From Parabacteroides gordonii MS-1 = DSM 23371 (GTDB lineage Bacteria; Bacteroidota; Bacteroidia; Bacteroidales; Tannerellaceae), in the NCBI RefSeq assembly GCF_000969825.1, contig NZ_KQ033920.1, forward strand, positions 1,043,672-1,107,671: DNA of 64,000 nt. The letters are read 5' to 3'. The position numbers and the translations under genes were made by a program. The notes below the pieces were generated by a model, which searched no databases, was not told where the DNA came from, and saw only the letters and a list, made by a program, of their open reading frames with translations. Positions 17,820 through 26,587 of the stretch are shown piece by piece (within the stretch, counting starts at the first letter, position 1; each line of letters begins with the position of its first letter).

Positions 17820-19088
17820 ATGGCTACATTTGAAATAAAAATGCCCAAGTTGGGCGAAAGCGTTACAGAAGGAACCATTATCTCCTGGTCTGTTAAAATT
17901 GGTGATCAGGTAAATGAGGATGATGTGCTTTTCGAAGTAAGCACGGCAAAAGTAAGCGCGGAGATCCCTTCTCCCGTTGCCGGCAAAGTATTTAAGATAT
18001 TATTTAATGAAGGCGATACGGTTACTGTAGGTACGACTGTCGCCATCATCCAACTGGAAGGATCTGAAGAAGAGATCCCGGACAATAGTACTACACTCCA
18101 GGAAGAAGCAGACAGTACAACGAGCGCAAGTGTGGTGGCCGCTAAAGAAGAGGAAAGATGGTATTCGCCTGTCGTTCTCCAAATGGCACAGGAAGCTAAT
18201 CTGAGCAAGGAGGAAATGGATCATATCCCGGGAACCGGTTATATGGGACGCCTGAGCAAGAAAGATATGAAAGATTATCTTTCCGGAAAGAAGAGCACAA
18301 CGACAAAACAGCAAGTACAACCGGCCGTACAGGCCAAAGCAACCCCGGCAGCTGCTCCTTCTGTCGCTTCCACCCCGTCATCAGCGACCAGCGAAGACAA
18401 GATCATCGAAATGGATCGTGTACGTCGTATTATCGCAGACCACATGGTGTTATCCAAGAAGGTTTCCCCACATGTTACTACAGTTGTGGAAGTAGATGTC
18501 ACCAAACTGGTACAATGGCGTACCCGTAATAAAGAGGCTTTCCAAAAACGCGAGGGCATCAGCCTGACTTATATGCCGGCCATTACAGAAGCGACAGCCA
18601 AAGCTTTGGCCGATTTTCCACTGGTAAACGCGTCGGTAGAAGGTTACCAGATGATCCTGAAAAAACATATTAACGTAGGTATTGCCGTTTCATTAAATGA
18701 TGGGAATCTGATCGTCCCGGTTGTTCATGATGCCGACAAGTTAAACCTGAACGGCCTGGCTGTTGCCATAGATACACTGGCAAACAAAGCCCGTGATAAC
18801 AAACTGGCTCCGGACGATATACAGGGAGGCACTTTCACGATCACTAATTTCGGCACGTTCAAAAACCTGTTCGGTACACCGATTATCAACCAGCCCCAGG
18901 TTGCTATACTGGGAGTCGGTTACATCGAGAAAAAACCAGCCGTGATCGAAACACCGGAAGGCGACACGATCGGTATCCGCCATAAGATGTACCTCTCGTT
19001 GTCATACGACCATCGGATCATCAACGGAACATTGGGCGGAACATTCCTGCGCCGTATCGCCGATTATCTGGAAAACTGGAATCAATAA
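17820..19088 (+). CDS. 2-oxoacid dehydrogenase E2 component (lipoyl acyltransferase)
   Basis: A 422-residue E2. An N-terminal lipoyl domain (1-76) has the modified lysine at residue 44 within STAKVS. A flexible linker leads to a peripheral subunit-binding domain (WYSPVVLQMAQEANLSKEEM to GYMGRLSKKDMKDYL), then an Ala/Pro/Thr-rich linker and the catalytic domain from about residue 195. The C-terminal active-site motif reads DHRIINGTLGG, with Asn where the HxxxDG motif normally has Asp. Together with the fused E1 it most resembles the branched-chain 2-oxoacid dehydrogenase class, but pyruvate or other substrates are possible. A 116-nt gap upstream holds a possible weak promoter (GACCTTTG). Confidence 0.93.
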   Translation: MATFEIKMPKLGESVTEGTIISWSVKIGDQVNEDDVLFEVSTAKVSAEIPSPVAGKVFKILFNEGDTVTVGTTVAIIQLEGSEEEIPDNSTTLQEEADSTTSASVVAAKEEERWYSPVVLQMAQEANLSKEEMDHIPGTGYMGRLSKKDMKDYLSGKKSTTTKQQVQPAVQAKATPAAAPSVASTPSSATSEDKIIEMDRVRRIIADHMVLSKKVSPHVTTVVEVDVTKLVQWRTRNKEAFQKREGISLTYMPAITEATAKALADFPLVNASVEGYQMILKKHINVGIAVSLNDGNLIVPVVHDADKLNLNGLAVAIDTLANKARDNKLAPDDIQGGTFTITNFGTFKNLFGTPIINQPQVAILGVGYIEKKPAVIETPEGDTIGIRHKMYLSLSYDHRIINGTLGGTFLRRIADYLENWNQ

Positions 19089-19103
19089 TTAATATGCTCA
19101 AAA

Positions 19104-21134
19104 ATGAAAAAGTACGATATAAAGAATACAGACAAGGAAACCCTGAAAAAATGGTTTTATCTGATGACATTAGGACGGGCTCTCGATGAAAAGGCCCCTT
19201 CTTACCTGTTACAATCGCTGGGCTGGTCGTATCATGCTCCTTATGCGGGACATGATGGCATTCAGCTGGCGATCGGACAGGTATTCAAAAAAGGAGAAGA
19301 TTTCCTGTTCCCCTACTATCGGGATATGCTCACGGTGTTATCGGCCGGAATGACTCCTGAAGAGATCATACTGAACGGGATCTCAAAAGCAACCGACCTG
19401 ACAAGTGCCGGACGCCATATGTCGAACCATTTCTCAAAAATGGAATGGAATATCGAAAACATATCTTCCGCCACAGGTACCCACGACCTGCATGCCGCCG
19501 GTGTAGGCAGGGCAATGGTTTATTACAAGCACAAAGGAGTAGCCATTACCTCCCACGGTGAGTCGGCCACATCCGAAGGGTTCGTATACGAAGCGATTAA
19601 CGGAGCCAGTACGGAAAGACTACCGGTTATATTCGTTATTCAGGATAACGGATACGGAATATCCGTACCGAAAGAAGACCAAACGGCCAATCGCAAAGTA
19701 GCCGATAACTTCTCCGGCTTTAAGAACCTGAAGATTATTCATTGCAACGGTAAAGACGTGTTCGACTCGATGAATGCCATGACGGAAGCTAAAGAGTATG
19801 CACTCAACCGGATTCCGGTGATCGTACAGGCGAACTGTGTCCGTATCGGCTCCCACTCCAACTCGGATAAACATACCTTGTACAGGGATGAGAACGAATT
19901 AAACTATGTAAAGGCCGCCGATCCTTTGCAGAAGTTCCGCCGTATGCTTCTCCGTTATAAACGTTTCACCGAAGAAGAACTGAAGGAGATCGAAGAAAAG
20001 GCTAAAAAAGACCTGAGTGCAGCCAACCGGAAAGCACTGGCAGCCCCAGATCCGGATCCTGCCACCGTCACCGATTTCGTATTACCGGAACCTTATATTC
20101 CAAAGAAATATATAGACGGAGTACAAAACGAAGCCGGTGAAAAGGAAACATTGGCTACCGCCATCAATAAAACCTTGAAAGCCGAATTCCGGCACAACCC
20201 GGACACTTTCATCTGGGGGCAGGATATTGCCAACAAAGACAAAGGCGGTGTATTCAATATATCGAAAGGCATGCAACAGGAATTTGGAGACACACGCGTG
20301 TTCAATGCTCCGATTGCAGAAGATTATATCGTCGGATCAGCGAATGGAATGTGCCGGTTCGACCCGAAAATACATGTCGTAATTGAAGGAGCGGAATTTG
20401 CCGATTACTTCTGGCCTGCTGTCGAACAATATGTGGAATGTACGCATGAATACTGGAGAAGTTACGGACAGTTTACTCCAAATATCACCCTGCGACTAGC
20501 CTCCGGTGGCTACATCGGCGGAGGTTTGTATCATTCCCAAACTATAGAAGGTGCGTTGACCACCTTGCCGGGAGCACGTATCGTCTATCCTTCGTTTGCC
20601 GATGATGCAGCCGGCTTGCTTCGCACCAGTATGCGTTCCAAAGGTTTCACATTATTCCTGGAACCCAAAGCTCTTTATAATGCCACAGAAGCGGCAACTG
20701 TTGTACCCGACGACTTCGAGGTTCCTTTCGGTAAAGCTCGCATCCGTCGGCCGGGAGAAGACATGAGTATCATCACCTATGGTAACACGACACACCTCTG
20801 TCTTAATGTTGCGGAACGCCTACAGAAAGAACACGACCGGAATGTGGAAGTGATCGACATCCGTTCGTTGATCCCGCTGGATAAGGATACGATATTCGAG
20901 TCTGTAAAAAAGACAAGTAAGGTTCTGATTGTACATGAAGACAAAGTATTCTCCGGCTTCGGAGCAGAAATAGCCAGTATAATCGGATCGGAGTTATTCC
21001 GGTATCTGGATGCCCCTATACAGCGGGTCGGTTCGATATTTACGCCGGTAGGCTTCCATCCGGTACTTGAAAAAGCGATCCTTCCGGATGAAGAGAAAAT
21101 TTATAAGGCAGCCAAAGAATTGTTGGATTATTAA
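19104..21134 (+). CDS. 2-oxoacid dehydrogenase E1, fused alpha and beta subunits
   Basis: A 676-residue thiamine-diphosphate enzyme. The alpha part (about 1-330) carries the TPP motif HGESATSEG...QDNGYG; the usual GDG aspartate is a glutamate here. The beta part (from about 340) begins with a transketolase-type pyrimidine domain (ETLATAINKTLKAEFRHNPDTFIWGQDIANKDKGGV) and ends with the transketolase C domain (EVIDIRSLIPLDKDTI). Fused E1 proteins of this kind are common in Bacteroidota. It lies 15 nt after E2 and forms the decarboxylating half of the complex. Substrate preference, branched-chain 2-oxoacids by overall resemblance, is inference. Confidence 0.93.
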   Translation: MKKYDIKNTDKETLKKWFYLMTLGRALDEKAPSYLLQSLGWSYHAPYAGHDGIQLAIGQVFKKGEDFLFPYYRDMLTVLSAGMTPEEIILNGISKATDLTSAGRHMSNHFSKMEWNIENISSATGTHDLHAAGVGRAMVYYKHKGVAITSHGESATSEGFVYEAINGASTERLPVIFVIQDNGYGISVPKEDQTANRKVADNFSGFKNLKIIHCNGKDVFDSMNAMTEAKEYALNRIPVIVQANCVRIGSHSNSDKHTLYRDENELNYVKAADPLQKFRRMLLRYKRFTEEELKEIEEKAKKDLSAANRKALAAPDPDPATVTDFVLPEPYIPKKYIDGVQNEAGEKETLATAINKTLKAEFRHNPDTFIWGQDIANKDKGGVFNISKGMQQEFGDTRVFNAPIAEDYIVGSANGMCRFDPKIHVVIEGAEFADYFWPAVEQYVECTHEYWRSYGQFTPNITLRLASGGYIGGGLYHSQTIEGALTTLPGARIVYPSFADDAAGLLRTSMRSKGFTLFLEPKALYNATEAATVVPDDFEVPFGKARIRRPGEDMSIITYGNTTHLCLNVAERLQKEHDRNVEVIDIRSLIPLDKDTIFESVKKTSKVLIVHEDKVFSGFGAEIASIIGSELFRYLDAPIQRVGSIFTPVGFHPVLEKAILPDEEKIYKAAKELLDY

Positions 21135-21146
21135 TTATAACGAGAT

Positions 21147-21689
21147 ATGAAAAAGATAGGATTATTTTATGGTTCGTCTACAGCAAAGACAGCAGCAGTC
21201 GCCCAAAAACTAAAAGAAGCATTCCATGATGTCCAGGTCGATATTATCCCGGTTGAGAATTCAGGAGAAGCAGATTTCGAGGCATACGACCACATCATTG
21301 CCGGTTCGTCAACCTGGTTTGACGGGGAATTACCGACTTATTGGGATGAAATAATGCCGGTAATAACATCAGCCGACCTGAAAGGAAAGAAAGTGGCCGT
21401 TTTCGGATTAGGAGATCAGGTGAAATATCCGGATAATTTTGTCGATGCGATCGGTTATCTGGCAGAAGCATTTGTTAACCGGGGAGCAATCCTGATAGGG
21501 TATACATCTGCTGAAGGATATAACTTCAACCAATCTCAGGCATTGAAAAAAGGAATGTTCATGGGATTGGCACTGGATATCGAAAACCAACCCGATAAGA
21601 CAGATGAACGAATCAGGAAGTGGGTCGACCAACTAAAGAGTGAATTTGAGAAAGATATATCATCTGCCGATAATTCATTCAATTGTTAA
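21147..21689 (+). CDS. fldA: Flavodoxin
   Basis: A 180-residue long-chain flavodoxin. The FMN-phosphate loop is FYGSSTAKTAAVA, and the flavin-stacking loops are AGSSTWFDGELPTYWDE and FGLGDQVKYPDNFVDAIGYL. It is a low-potential electron carrier that can replace ferredoxin. It is the last gene of the E3-lplA-E2-E1 unit (12-nt gap), which suggests coupling of 2-oxoacid oxidation to flavodoxin reduction or iron-limitation control; both are inference. Confidence 0.95.
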   Translation: MKKIGLFYGSSTAKTAAVAQKLKEAFHDVQVDIIPVENSGEADFEAYDHIIAGSSTWFDGELPTYWDEIMPVITSADLKGKKVAVFGLGDQVKYPDNFVDAIGYLAEAFVNRGAILIGYTSAEGYNFNQSQALKKGMFMGLALDIENQPDKTDERIRKWVDQLKSEFEKDISSADNSFNC

Positions 21690-21693
21690 ATAA

Positions 21694-21731
21694 AATAAGG
21701 TCTTGCAGATAAATATCTGTAAGACCTTATT
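21694..21731. terminator. Bidirectional terminator between fldA and the fucosidase operon
   Basis: AATAAGGTCTTGCAGAT pairs with ATCTGTAAGACCTTATT (one G-U pair) around AAAT, between convergent genes. Confidence 0.85.
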
Positions 21732-21744
21732 CTTGTGAAAGAGA

Positions 21745-23277
21745 TTATTCCGTCATTGCTTCTTCGCCGGATGCCTTATAAAAACCTATTTCTGATATCT
21801 GGGGGACATCCCTCGATTCACGGACAACGATACGTGCCTTACTGCAACGCACCGGATCAAACCGGAGAATCCGCTTATATCCTATTGTCGTCCCTTCCGT
21901 TACCGGTATCCAACTATCTCCAACCAGGCATTCCAGAACAAACTGTTCTATCCGTTGTCCTTCGGTTATATTTTCTTGCAAAAGAAGCCGATCGAAAACC
22001 TGATCCCCGTCAAAGGATATCTCCAGTACGTTCTTACCGGGAGAACCCTGCCAGTAAGTATCCAACTGTCCATCGACCAGCCGGTTGATATTACCGGAAG
22101 ACACTCCGGCTCCGGCAATCAGATTCTTTTCAAAAGTCTTTCGCAGTATCCGCTGCATGTTCATCAGACTGGATACGTCATTCTCATGGATCAATCCCCG
22201 TTTGTCGGGAGGCAGGTTCAATAGTAATAACGAATTCTTTCCGATCGAGCTATAATAAATATCAATCAGTTTCTGAGGAGACTTAACCAATGTATCTTCG
22301 GAAGCATGATAATACCAGCCCGGACGGATAGAGACATCCACTTCAGACGGATACCAGATCACACCTTTGGCATCAGCCAGCAACTTACGGCTACCCAGAT
22401 CATCCTCCATCATATTTCCTACCGGCAGGAATGTACCGCTTCCCGCTTCCTGCTGGGACGACTCGGCGATATCCGACAGACTGGTAGCCGTAACAGGTAA
22501 CGTACTCCATTCCGTATCGCGACCGTAACCACTCTCTGTTCCCACCCATCTGACATCTGGCCCCATAACAGCAATAACAGCCTGAGGTTGCAGACGACGG
22601 ATCACATCGTAGTAACGTTTAAAATCATATACCTGCTTTTTACCGTTCGGCCCCTCGCCACAGGCACCATCAAACCAGACTTCAGCCACAGGGCCATACT
22701 GCGTTAGAAGTTCCGTCAGCTGATCAACAAAGAAATCATTATACCGCTCAGTTCCGTAGTCCGGATGATTCTGATCCCACGGAGACAGATAAACAGCAAA
22801 CTTCACTCCCTGCTCCTTACAAGCTTCCGCAACGTCACGCACCAAATCACCTTTCCCCTCTTTCCAAGGAGTCGCGGCAACTGAAAAATCCGTATAGGCC
22901 GATGGCCACAGGCAAAAACCGTCATGGTGTTTACAGGTAAGCAAGATCATTTTCATACCGGCCTCTTTGGCTGTACGTACCCATTGCCCGGCATCCAGTT
23001 CTGTCGGGTTAAATATTGCCGGATCTTCTTTTCCGGTACCCCATTCCACGTCGGTAAAAGTATTTACACCATAACAAATAAAGCCGGTAAACTCCATTTG
23101 CTGCCATTCCAGCTGCCGGGCAGAGGGAACAACATGAGCCGATAAGCGGATTTTCTCTTCTACACTTGCCCCTTCCGGGAAGGCACAAGAGTTGACATAT
23201 ATCTCTTTTTGCTTGTTGCTGCAAGCTATCAGGAAACAAAAGGCAACTCCCAGTAACAAGTTATCCAGTTTTTTCAT
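21745..23277 (-). CDS. Alpha-L-fucosidase-like GH29 lipoprotein with C-terminal discoidin-type domain
   Basis: A 510-residue glycoside hydrolase. The N terminus MKKLDNLLLGVAFCFLIACS is a lipoprotein signal with the lipidated Cys in LIAC. The catalytic (beta/alpha)8 domain has FICYGVNTFTDVEWG, LLTCKHHDGFCLWPS and the nucleophile strand AEVWFDGACGEG, where Asp is the expected GH29 nucleophile. After about residue 380, a beta-rich region (LVDGQLDTYWQGSPGKNVLEI) matches an F5/8 type C (CBM32-like) carbohydrate-binding domain. It probably removes fucose from host or plant glycans at the cell surface or in the periplasm. It is the second gene of a two-gene operon, 16 nt after the other fucosidase. 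Confidence 0.9.
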   Translation of the reverse strand: MKKLDNLLLGVAFCFLIACSNKQKEIYVNSCAFPEGASVEEKIRLSAHVVPSARQLEWQQMEFTGFICYGVNTFTDVEWGTGKEDPAIFNPTELDAGQWVRTAKEAGMKMILLTCKHHDGFCLWPSAYTDFSVAATPWKEGKGDLVRDVAEACKEQGVKFAVYLSPWDQNHPDYGTERYNDFFVDQLTELLTQYGPVAEVWFDGACGEGPNGKKQVYDFKRYYDVIRRLQPQAVIAVMGPDVRWVGTESGYGRDTEWSTLPVTATSLSDIAESSQQEAGSGTFLPVGNMMEDDLGSRKLLADAKGVIWYPSEVDVSIRPGWYYHASEDTLVKSPQKLIDIYYSSIGKNSLLLLNLPPDKRGLIHENDVSSLMNMQRILRKTFEKNLIAGAGVSSGNINRLVDGQLDTYWQGSPGKNVLEISFDGDQVFDRLLLQENITEGQRIEQFVLECLVGDSWIPVTEGTTIGYKRILRFDPVRCSKARIVVRESRDVPQISEIGFYKASGEEAMTE

Positions 23278-23293
23278 ACAGATTATGAATTTT

Positions 23294-24301
23294 CTATTTA
23301 TTCTCTTTTATCATGCGCCCCACTTCCCGGAGCACTTTACAGTCTATCTCACGAATATTCCCGTTATAATCCGGGCCGATATTCAATGAAAAGATATTTC
23401 CATATTCAACTGCCTCCTTATAATCCTTATAGATTTTTTCTGCCGGAAAAACCAACGAGTCATGTTGCGGCAGAGAATAGAACCAGTCTGCACCACCTTC
23501 GTGGGGTGGCAGCAACGGATAAGTAAATTCAGCCACGAGATAACCGTCATAAGCCTTTTCATTCTTTCCGGCATCTTCCACCCAGGTTAAGTTGTCGCCA
23601 CCTAGAGGTCCTGCACATCCCCGTTCACGCAGGCTCAAACGACCGGATGGTGCCCCATGATTATAACCGGCAAAACAATCGGGTTGAAACTGATGTACCC
23701 ATGCCGTTGTTTCTTCATGCGAAAGCCCCCCATCGCCTACGGCATGATCGAACCAGATAAATTCCACCGGGCCGTATTGGGTCAGTAATTCTTTCAGCTG
23801 GGCTTTTTTCATGTCCGGATTACTTCCGCCTTTCTGGCTTTGTCCGCGTTCGGCACCTTCCCAATTCCAATCCCCTTCCGAAAAGTACAGAGCCAGTTTT
23901 ATACCATATTTATCGCATGAAGCACGCAACTGTTTCAAAACATCAGTCTTAAGCGGGGCATTAGTCACTTTCAGGTCGGTTGTTTGGGTATCCCACAGGC
24001 AAAAACCGTCATGGTGCTTTGTCAGGAACAAGATATAATTCATTCCCGCTTCTTTAGCCGTTCTGGCCCATTGATCGGTGTTACAGGAAGTAGCCCGGAA
24101 GAAGGAGACATCGTGCGGTTCACCCGTCCATTCCTTACCGGAGAATGTGCTGTACGACCAGCAGATAAACATTCCGAAACGAAGATCAGCCACTTCCTTC
24201 GCCCTGACCGGATCAGGAGTAGCCTTTTTCTGACCGCAACCGGAAAATACACATAATATAATCGCACACCAAACGAACAAATTTCCTGCTATTGTTTTCA
24301 T
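23294..24301 (-). CDS. Alpha-L-fucosidase-like GH29 lipoprotein
   Basis: A 335-residue GH29-type protein. I start at the ATG at 24301, giving MKTIAGNLFVWCAIILCVFSGCGQ, a lipoprotein signal with lipobox FSGC; the frame is open 30 nt further upstream. Catalytic-domain motifs are FGMFICWSYSTFSGKEW, LTKHHDGFCLWDTQTTD and EFIWFDHAVGDG (putative nucleophile Asp). There is no C-terminal carbohydrate-binding domain, unlike its neighbour. The two paralogues probably act on different fucose linkages. A -7 element lies 28 nt upstream, and a divergent AraC regulator suggests inducible expression. No SusC/SusD pair is present. Confidence 0.9.
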   Translation of the reverse strand: MKTIAGNLFVWCAIILCVFSGCGQKKATPDPVRAKEVADLRFGMFICWSYSTFSGKEWTGEPHDVSFFRATSCNTDQWARTAKEAGMNYILFLTKHHDGFCLWDTQTTDLKVTNAPLKTDVLKQLRASCDKYGIKLALYFSEGDWNWEGAERGQSQKGGSNPDMKKAQLKELLTQYGPVEFIWFDHAVGDGGLSHEETTAWVHQFQPDCFAGYNHGAPSGRLSLRERGCAGPLGGDNLTWVEDAGKNEKAYDGYLVAEFTYPLLPPHEGGADWFYSLPQHDSLVFPAEKIYKDYKEAVEYGNIFSLNIGPDYNGNIREIDCKVLREVGRMIKENK

Positions 24302-24328
24302 GATATCACATTTAGAATTTAGTATCAG

Positions 24329-24336
24329 CAAAAATA
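24329..24336 (-). promoter_or_regulatory. -7 element for the fucosidase operon
   Basis: The minus strand reads TATTTTTG. The inverted repeat at 24357-24389 begins 20 nt upstream of it, in the position expected for an activator site. Confidence 0.5.
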
Positions 24337-24356
24337 AATATTCCTTTTCACATACG

Positions 24357-24389
24357 GATTGTATAATTTTTGGCTATTATTGTACAATC
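24357..24389. promoter_or_regulatory. Inverted repeat in the fucosidase/AraC divergent region
   Basis: GATTGTA and TACAATC form an exact 7-bp inverted repeat separated by 19 nt. It lies upstream of the fucosidase -7 element and ends 20 nt before the AraC gene start. It is a candidate operator for the adjacent AraC regulator; AraC proteins more often use direct repeats, so this is tentative. Confidence 0.4.
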
Positions 24390-24409
24390 TTATTCCAGAC
24401 AACAGCAAT

Positions 24410-25228
24410 ATGATTCATTTAAGCCATACGATCGACATTCTTACGGGAGGAACTTACACAGGCAACAATTCCTGGAATAAGAAACACTCGGATATAGACA
24501 ACTGCTTCAAGATATACCAGATCACGGAAGGAAAGCTCTTTCTCTCCGATGAAAACGAGGAATATTTACTGGAAAGCGGAAACCTGTATTTTATTAACGG
24601 AAGCAAGCTGGCAGCCCAGCAATGCCGACACTCTTTTTCCACCAACTGGCTTCATTTCATCCCGAAAGACCTGGTCATACATCACAGCCTGTTATCGATG
24701 CCGTTAGTCGTCAATTTTACCGGGATAATGGATCTCGTTAGTAACTCGCTGGCGAATATAGAAGTATTGGTCTCCGGCGAGCCGGCTTCCTACAAAGACT
24801 ATTTCCTCGAGTCATTGCGTATGCAGGCGGGTATCCAGTCCATGATCGTTTCCCTGTTGGAAAAATATCCCTGGACATCGCCACAGGAAATTTACTCGAT
24901 CCGCATGATCGAACCGGCAATTCTATATATCAAGGAACATTTTACCGAACCTGTCCGGCTGAAGGAGCTGGCTGATTGCTGTAACATTTCACCGAACTAT
25001 TTCCACCGGATATTCACCAAAGCATTAAAGACCACCCCGGCCAATTACATTTCATTGCTGCGGATGAATACAGCACTTCCCCTTCTCCTGAATAATGAAT
25101 ACAGTATAAAGGAAATAGCCTATCAATTGGGATTCTATGACGATGCCTATTTCTCGCGTGTCTTCAAAAACCATTACGGCATTACCCCCGGTGAATACAG
25201 GAAAAAAAGAAAAGAACTATTATTTTGA
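24410..25228 (+). CDS. AraC family transcriptional regulator
   Basis: A 272-residue regulator. The N-terminal cupin-like sensor domain spans roughly 1-150. The C-terminal AraC/XylS domain has two helix-turn-helix motifs: LKELADCCNISPNYFHRIFTK and IKEIAYQLGFYDDAYFSRVFKN, ending in the GITPGEYRKKR signature. I start at the ATG at 24410; a longer frame begins at a TTG at 24359 but overlaps the inverted repeat. Divergent arrangement with two fucosidases suggests it senses fucose or a fucosylated sugar and controls them. Confidence 0.92.
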   Translation: MIHLSHTIDILTGGTYTGNNSWNKKHSDIDNCFKIYQITEGKLFLSDENEEYLLESGNLYFINGSKLAAQQCRHSFSTNWLHFIPKDLVIHHSLLSMPLVVNFTGIMDLVSNSLANIEVLVSGEPASYKDYFLESLRMQAGIQSMIVSLLEKYPWTSPQEIYSIRMIEPAILYIKEHFTEPVRLKELADCCNISPNYFHRIFTKALKTTPANYISLLRMNTALPLLLNNEYSIKEIAYQLGFYDDAYFSRVFKNHYGITPGEYRKKRKELLF

Positions 25229-25232
25229 GGGA

Positions 25233-25607
25233 TCACTTCTTCTTGGTAGGAAAAGAAAGGATATGCCAGGTTACCCCGGCACTGATAAGTATCAACAATA
25301 TCTTTACCCAGAGATATTCAATCAAATAAAGAGAGGTCAGGATGGCAGAGAGCCACATGATCGAAACAGAAATGATCTTCGAGCGTAAAGGGATGGCCTT
25401 ATCTACCAGAAAGTTTCTGATGTAATTACCGAAATAACGGTTGCTCATCGCCCGGTTGTACAACTTTTCCGAACTGCGAAGATAAAACCAGCAGGTCAAC
25501 AGCCAGAAAGGAGTAGTCGGAAGCAATGGGACAAATATGCCCACTGCCCCCAATATCAGGAAGAAAGACCCCAGTATGATATAAATGATACGTCTGGTCT
25601 CTCCCAT
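25233..25607 (-). CDS. YbaN family (DUF454) inner-membrane protein
   Basis: A 124-residue membrane protein with the DUF454 signature: FLILGAVGIFVPLLPTTPFWLLTCWFYLRSSEKLYN. Three or four hydrophobic spans are evident. The molecular function is unknown; YbaN of E. coli is an uncharacterised inner-membrane protein. It starts 2 nt before the fmt stop and is the last gene of the tsaC-to-ybaN operon. Confidence 0.9.
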   Translation of the reverse strand: MGETRRIIYIILGSFFLILGAVGIFVPLLPTTPFWLLTCWFYLRSSEKLYNRAMSNRYFGNYIRNFLVDKAIPLRSKIISVSIMWLSAILTSLYLIEYLWVKILLILISAGVTWHILSFPTKKK

Positions 25608-25609
25608 TC

Positions 25610-26584
25610 TTATTCTACAGTGAAATCCCCGATTTGTTTGTTACCGTTCAGGAAATCTTTCACGCCCATCCGTTTCTTTCCCGCCAACTGAAGGGATAAA
25701 AGGCGGATATATCCATCTTTGACGGCTACATCGATATAGCTCTTCGCATCTGTCAGGATAGTGCCCGTTGCATGGTTATGAGAGGCCGGATGCTTCTCTG
25801 TTTCATAAACCTTCAGTGCCAGGCGGCTTCCATCGGGAGCTACCAGATCCGTCCAGGCAGCAGGATAGGGAGATAAACCACGAATAAAATCGTAGATTTT
25901 CTTTAAAGGCTGCCCCCAGTTGATACGGCAAGTATCTTTAAATATCTTCGGAGCCGGACGAAGCTCGGCAGCATCCTTAAAGAATTCTTCCTGCGGAATG
26001 GCATCTACTTTACCTGCCAGCAAAAGATCGACTGTTTCGGTAACAAGTCCTGCACCTATCGTCATCAAAGCATCATGCACCACTCCTACATTATCCGTAT
26101 CCGCAATCGGAAGATGTTTCTGGCGGATAATTTTTCCGGTATCGATCTCATGCGTAAGGAAGAACGTTGTAACTCCGGTTTCAGTATCACCGTTGATAAC
26201 CGCCCAATTGATCGGGGCTGCACCACGATACTGCGGCAACAACGAAGCATGCAGGTTGAACGTTCCGAAGCGCGGCATATCCCACACAACTTCCGGCAAC
26301 ATACGGAAAGCAACCACAATCTGCAGGTCGGCATTCAAGGCACGCAATTCCGCAATAAACGCTTCATCCTTCAGCTTCTCCGGCTGCAATACCGGAAGAT
26401 TCTGCGACAAAGCATATTCCTTTACAGGACTCGGTTGCAAAACGCTGCCATGACGTCCTACCGGTTTATCCGGCATCGTGATCACTCCTACTACATTATA
26501 TCCCCCTTCGACCAGGGCACGCAGGCTCTCCACGGCAAAGTCGGGAGTGCCCATATATACAATACGTAATTCTTTTTTATCCAT
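25610..26584 (-). CDS. fmt: Methionyl-tRNA formyltransferase
   Basis: A 324-residue enzyme that formylates initiator Met-tRNA with 10-formyl-THF. It starts at RIVYMGTPDFAVESLRALV, and the catalytic region reads NLHASLLPQYRGAAPINWA followed by TGVTTFFLTHEIDTG. The C-terminal tRNA-binding domain has RGLSPYPAAWT and extends to KRMGVKDFLNG. All expected elements are present. It lies 3 nt after the chloride channel gene. Confidence 0.97.
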   Translation of the reverse strand: MDKKELRIVYMGTPDFAVESLRALVEGGYNVVGVITMPDKPVGRHGSVLQPSPVKEYALSQNLPVLQPEKLKDEAFIAELRALNADLQIVVAFRMLPEVVWDMPRFGTFNLHASLLPQYRGAAPINWAVINGDTETGVTTFFLTHEIDTGKIIRQKHLPIADTDNVGVVHDALMTIGAGLVTETVDLLLAGKVDAIPQEEFFKDAAELRPAPKIFKDTCRINWGQPLKKIYDFIRGLSPYPAAWTDLVAPDGSRLALKVYETEKHPASHNHATGTILTDAKSYIDVAVKDGYIRLLSLQLAGKKRMGVKDFLNGNKQIGDFTVE

Positions 26585-26587
26585 CTT

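Noticed and set aside
24359-24409. N-terminal extension of the AraC regulator from a TTG codon
   Set aside because: It would pass through the inverted repeat and encode a hydrophobic leader not expected in AraC proteins; the ATG at 24410 is better.
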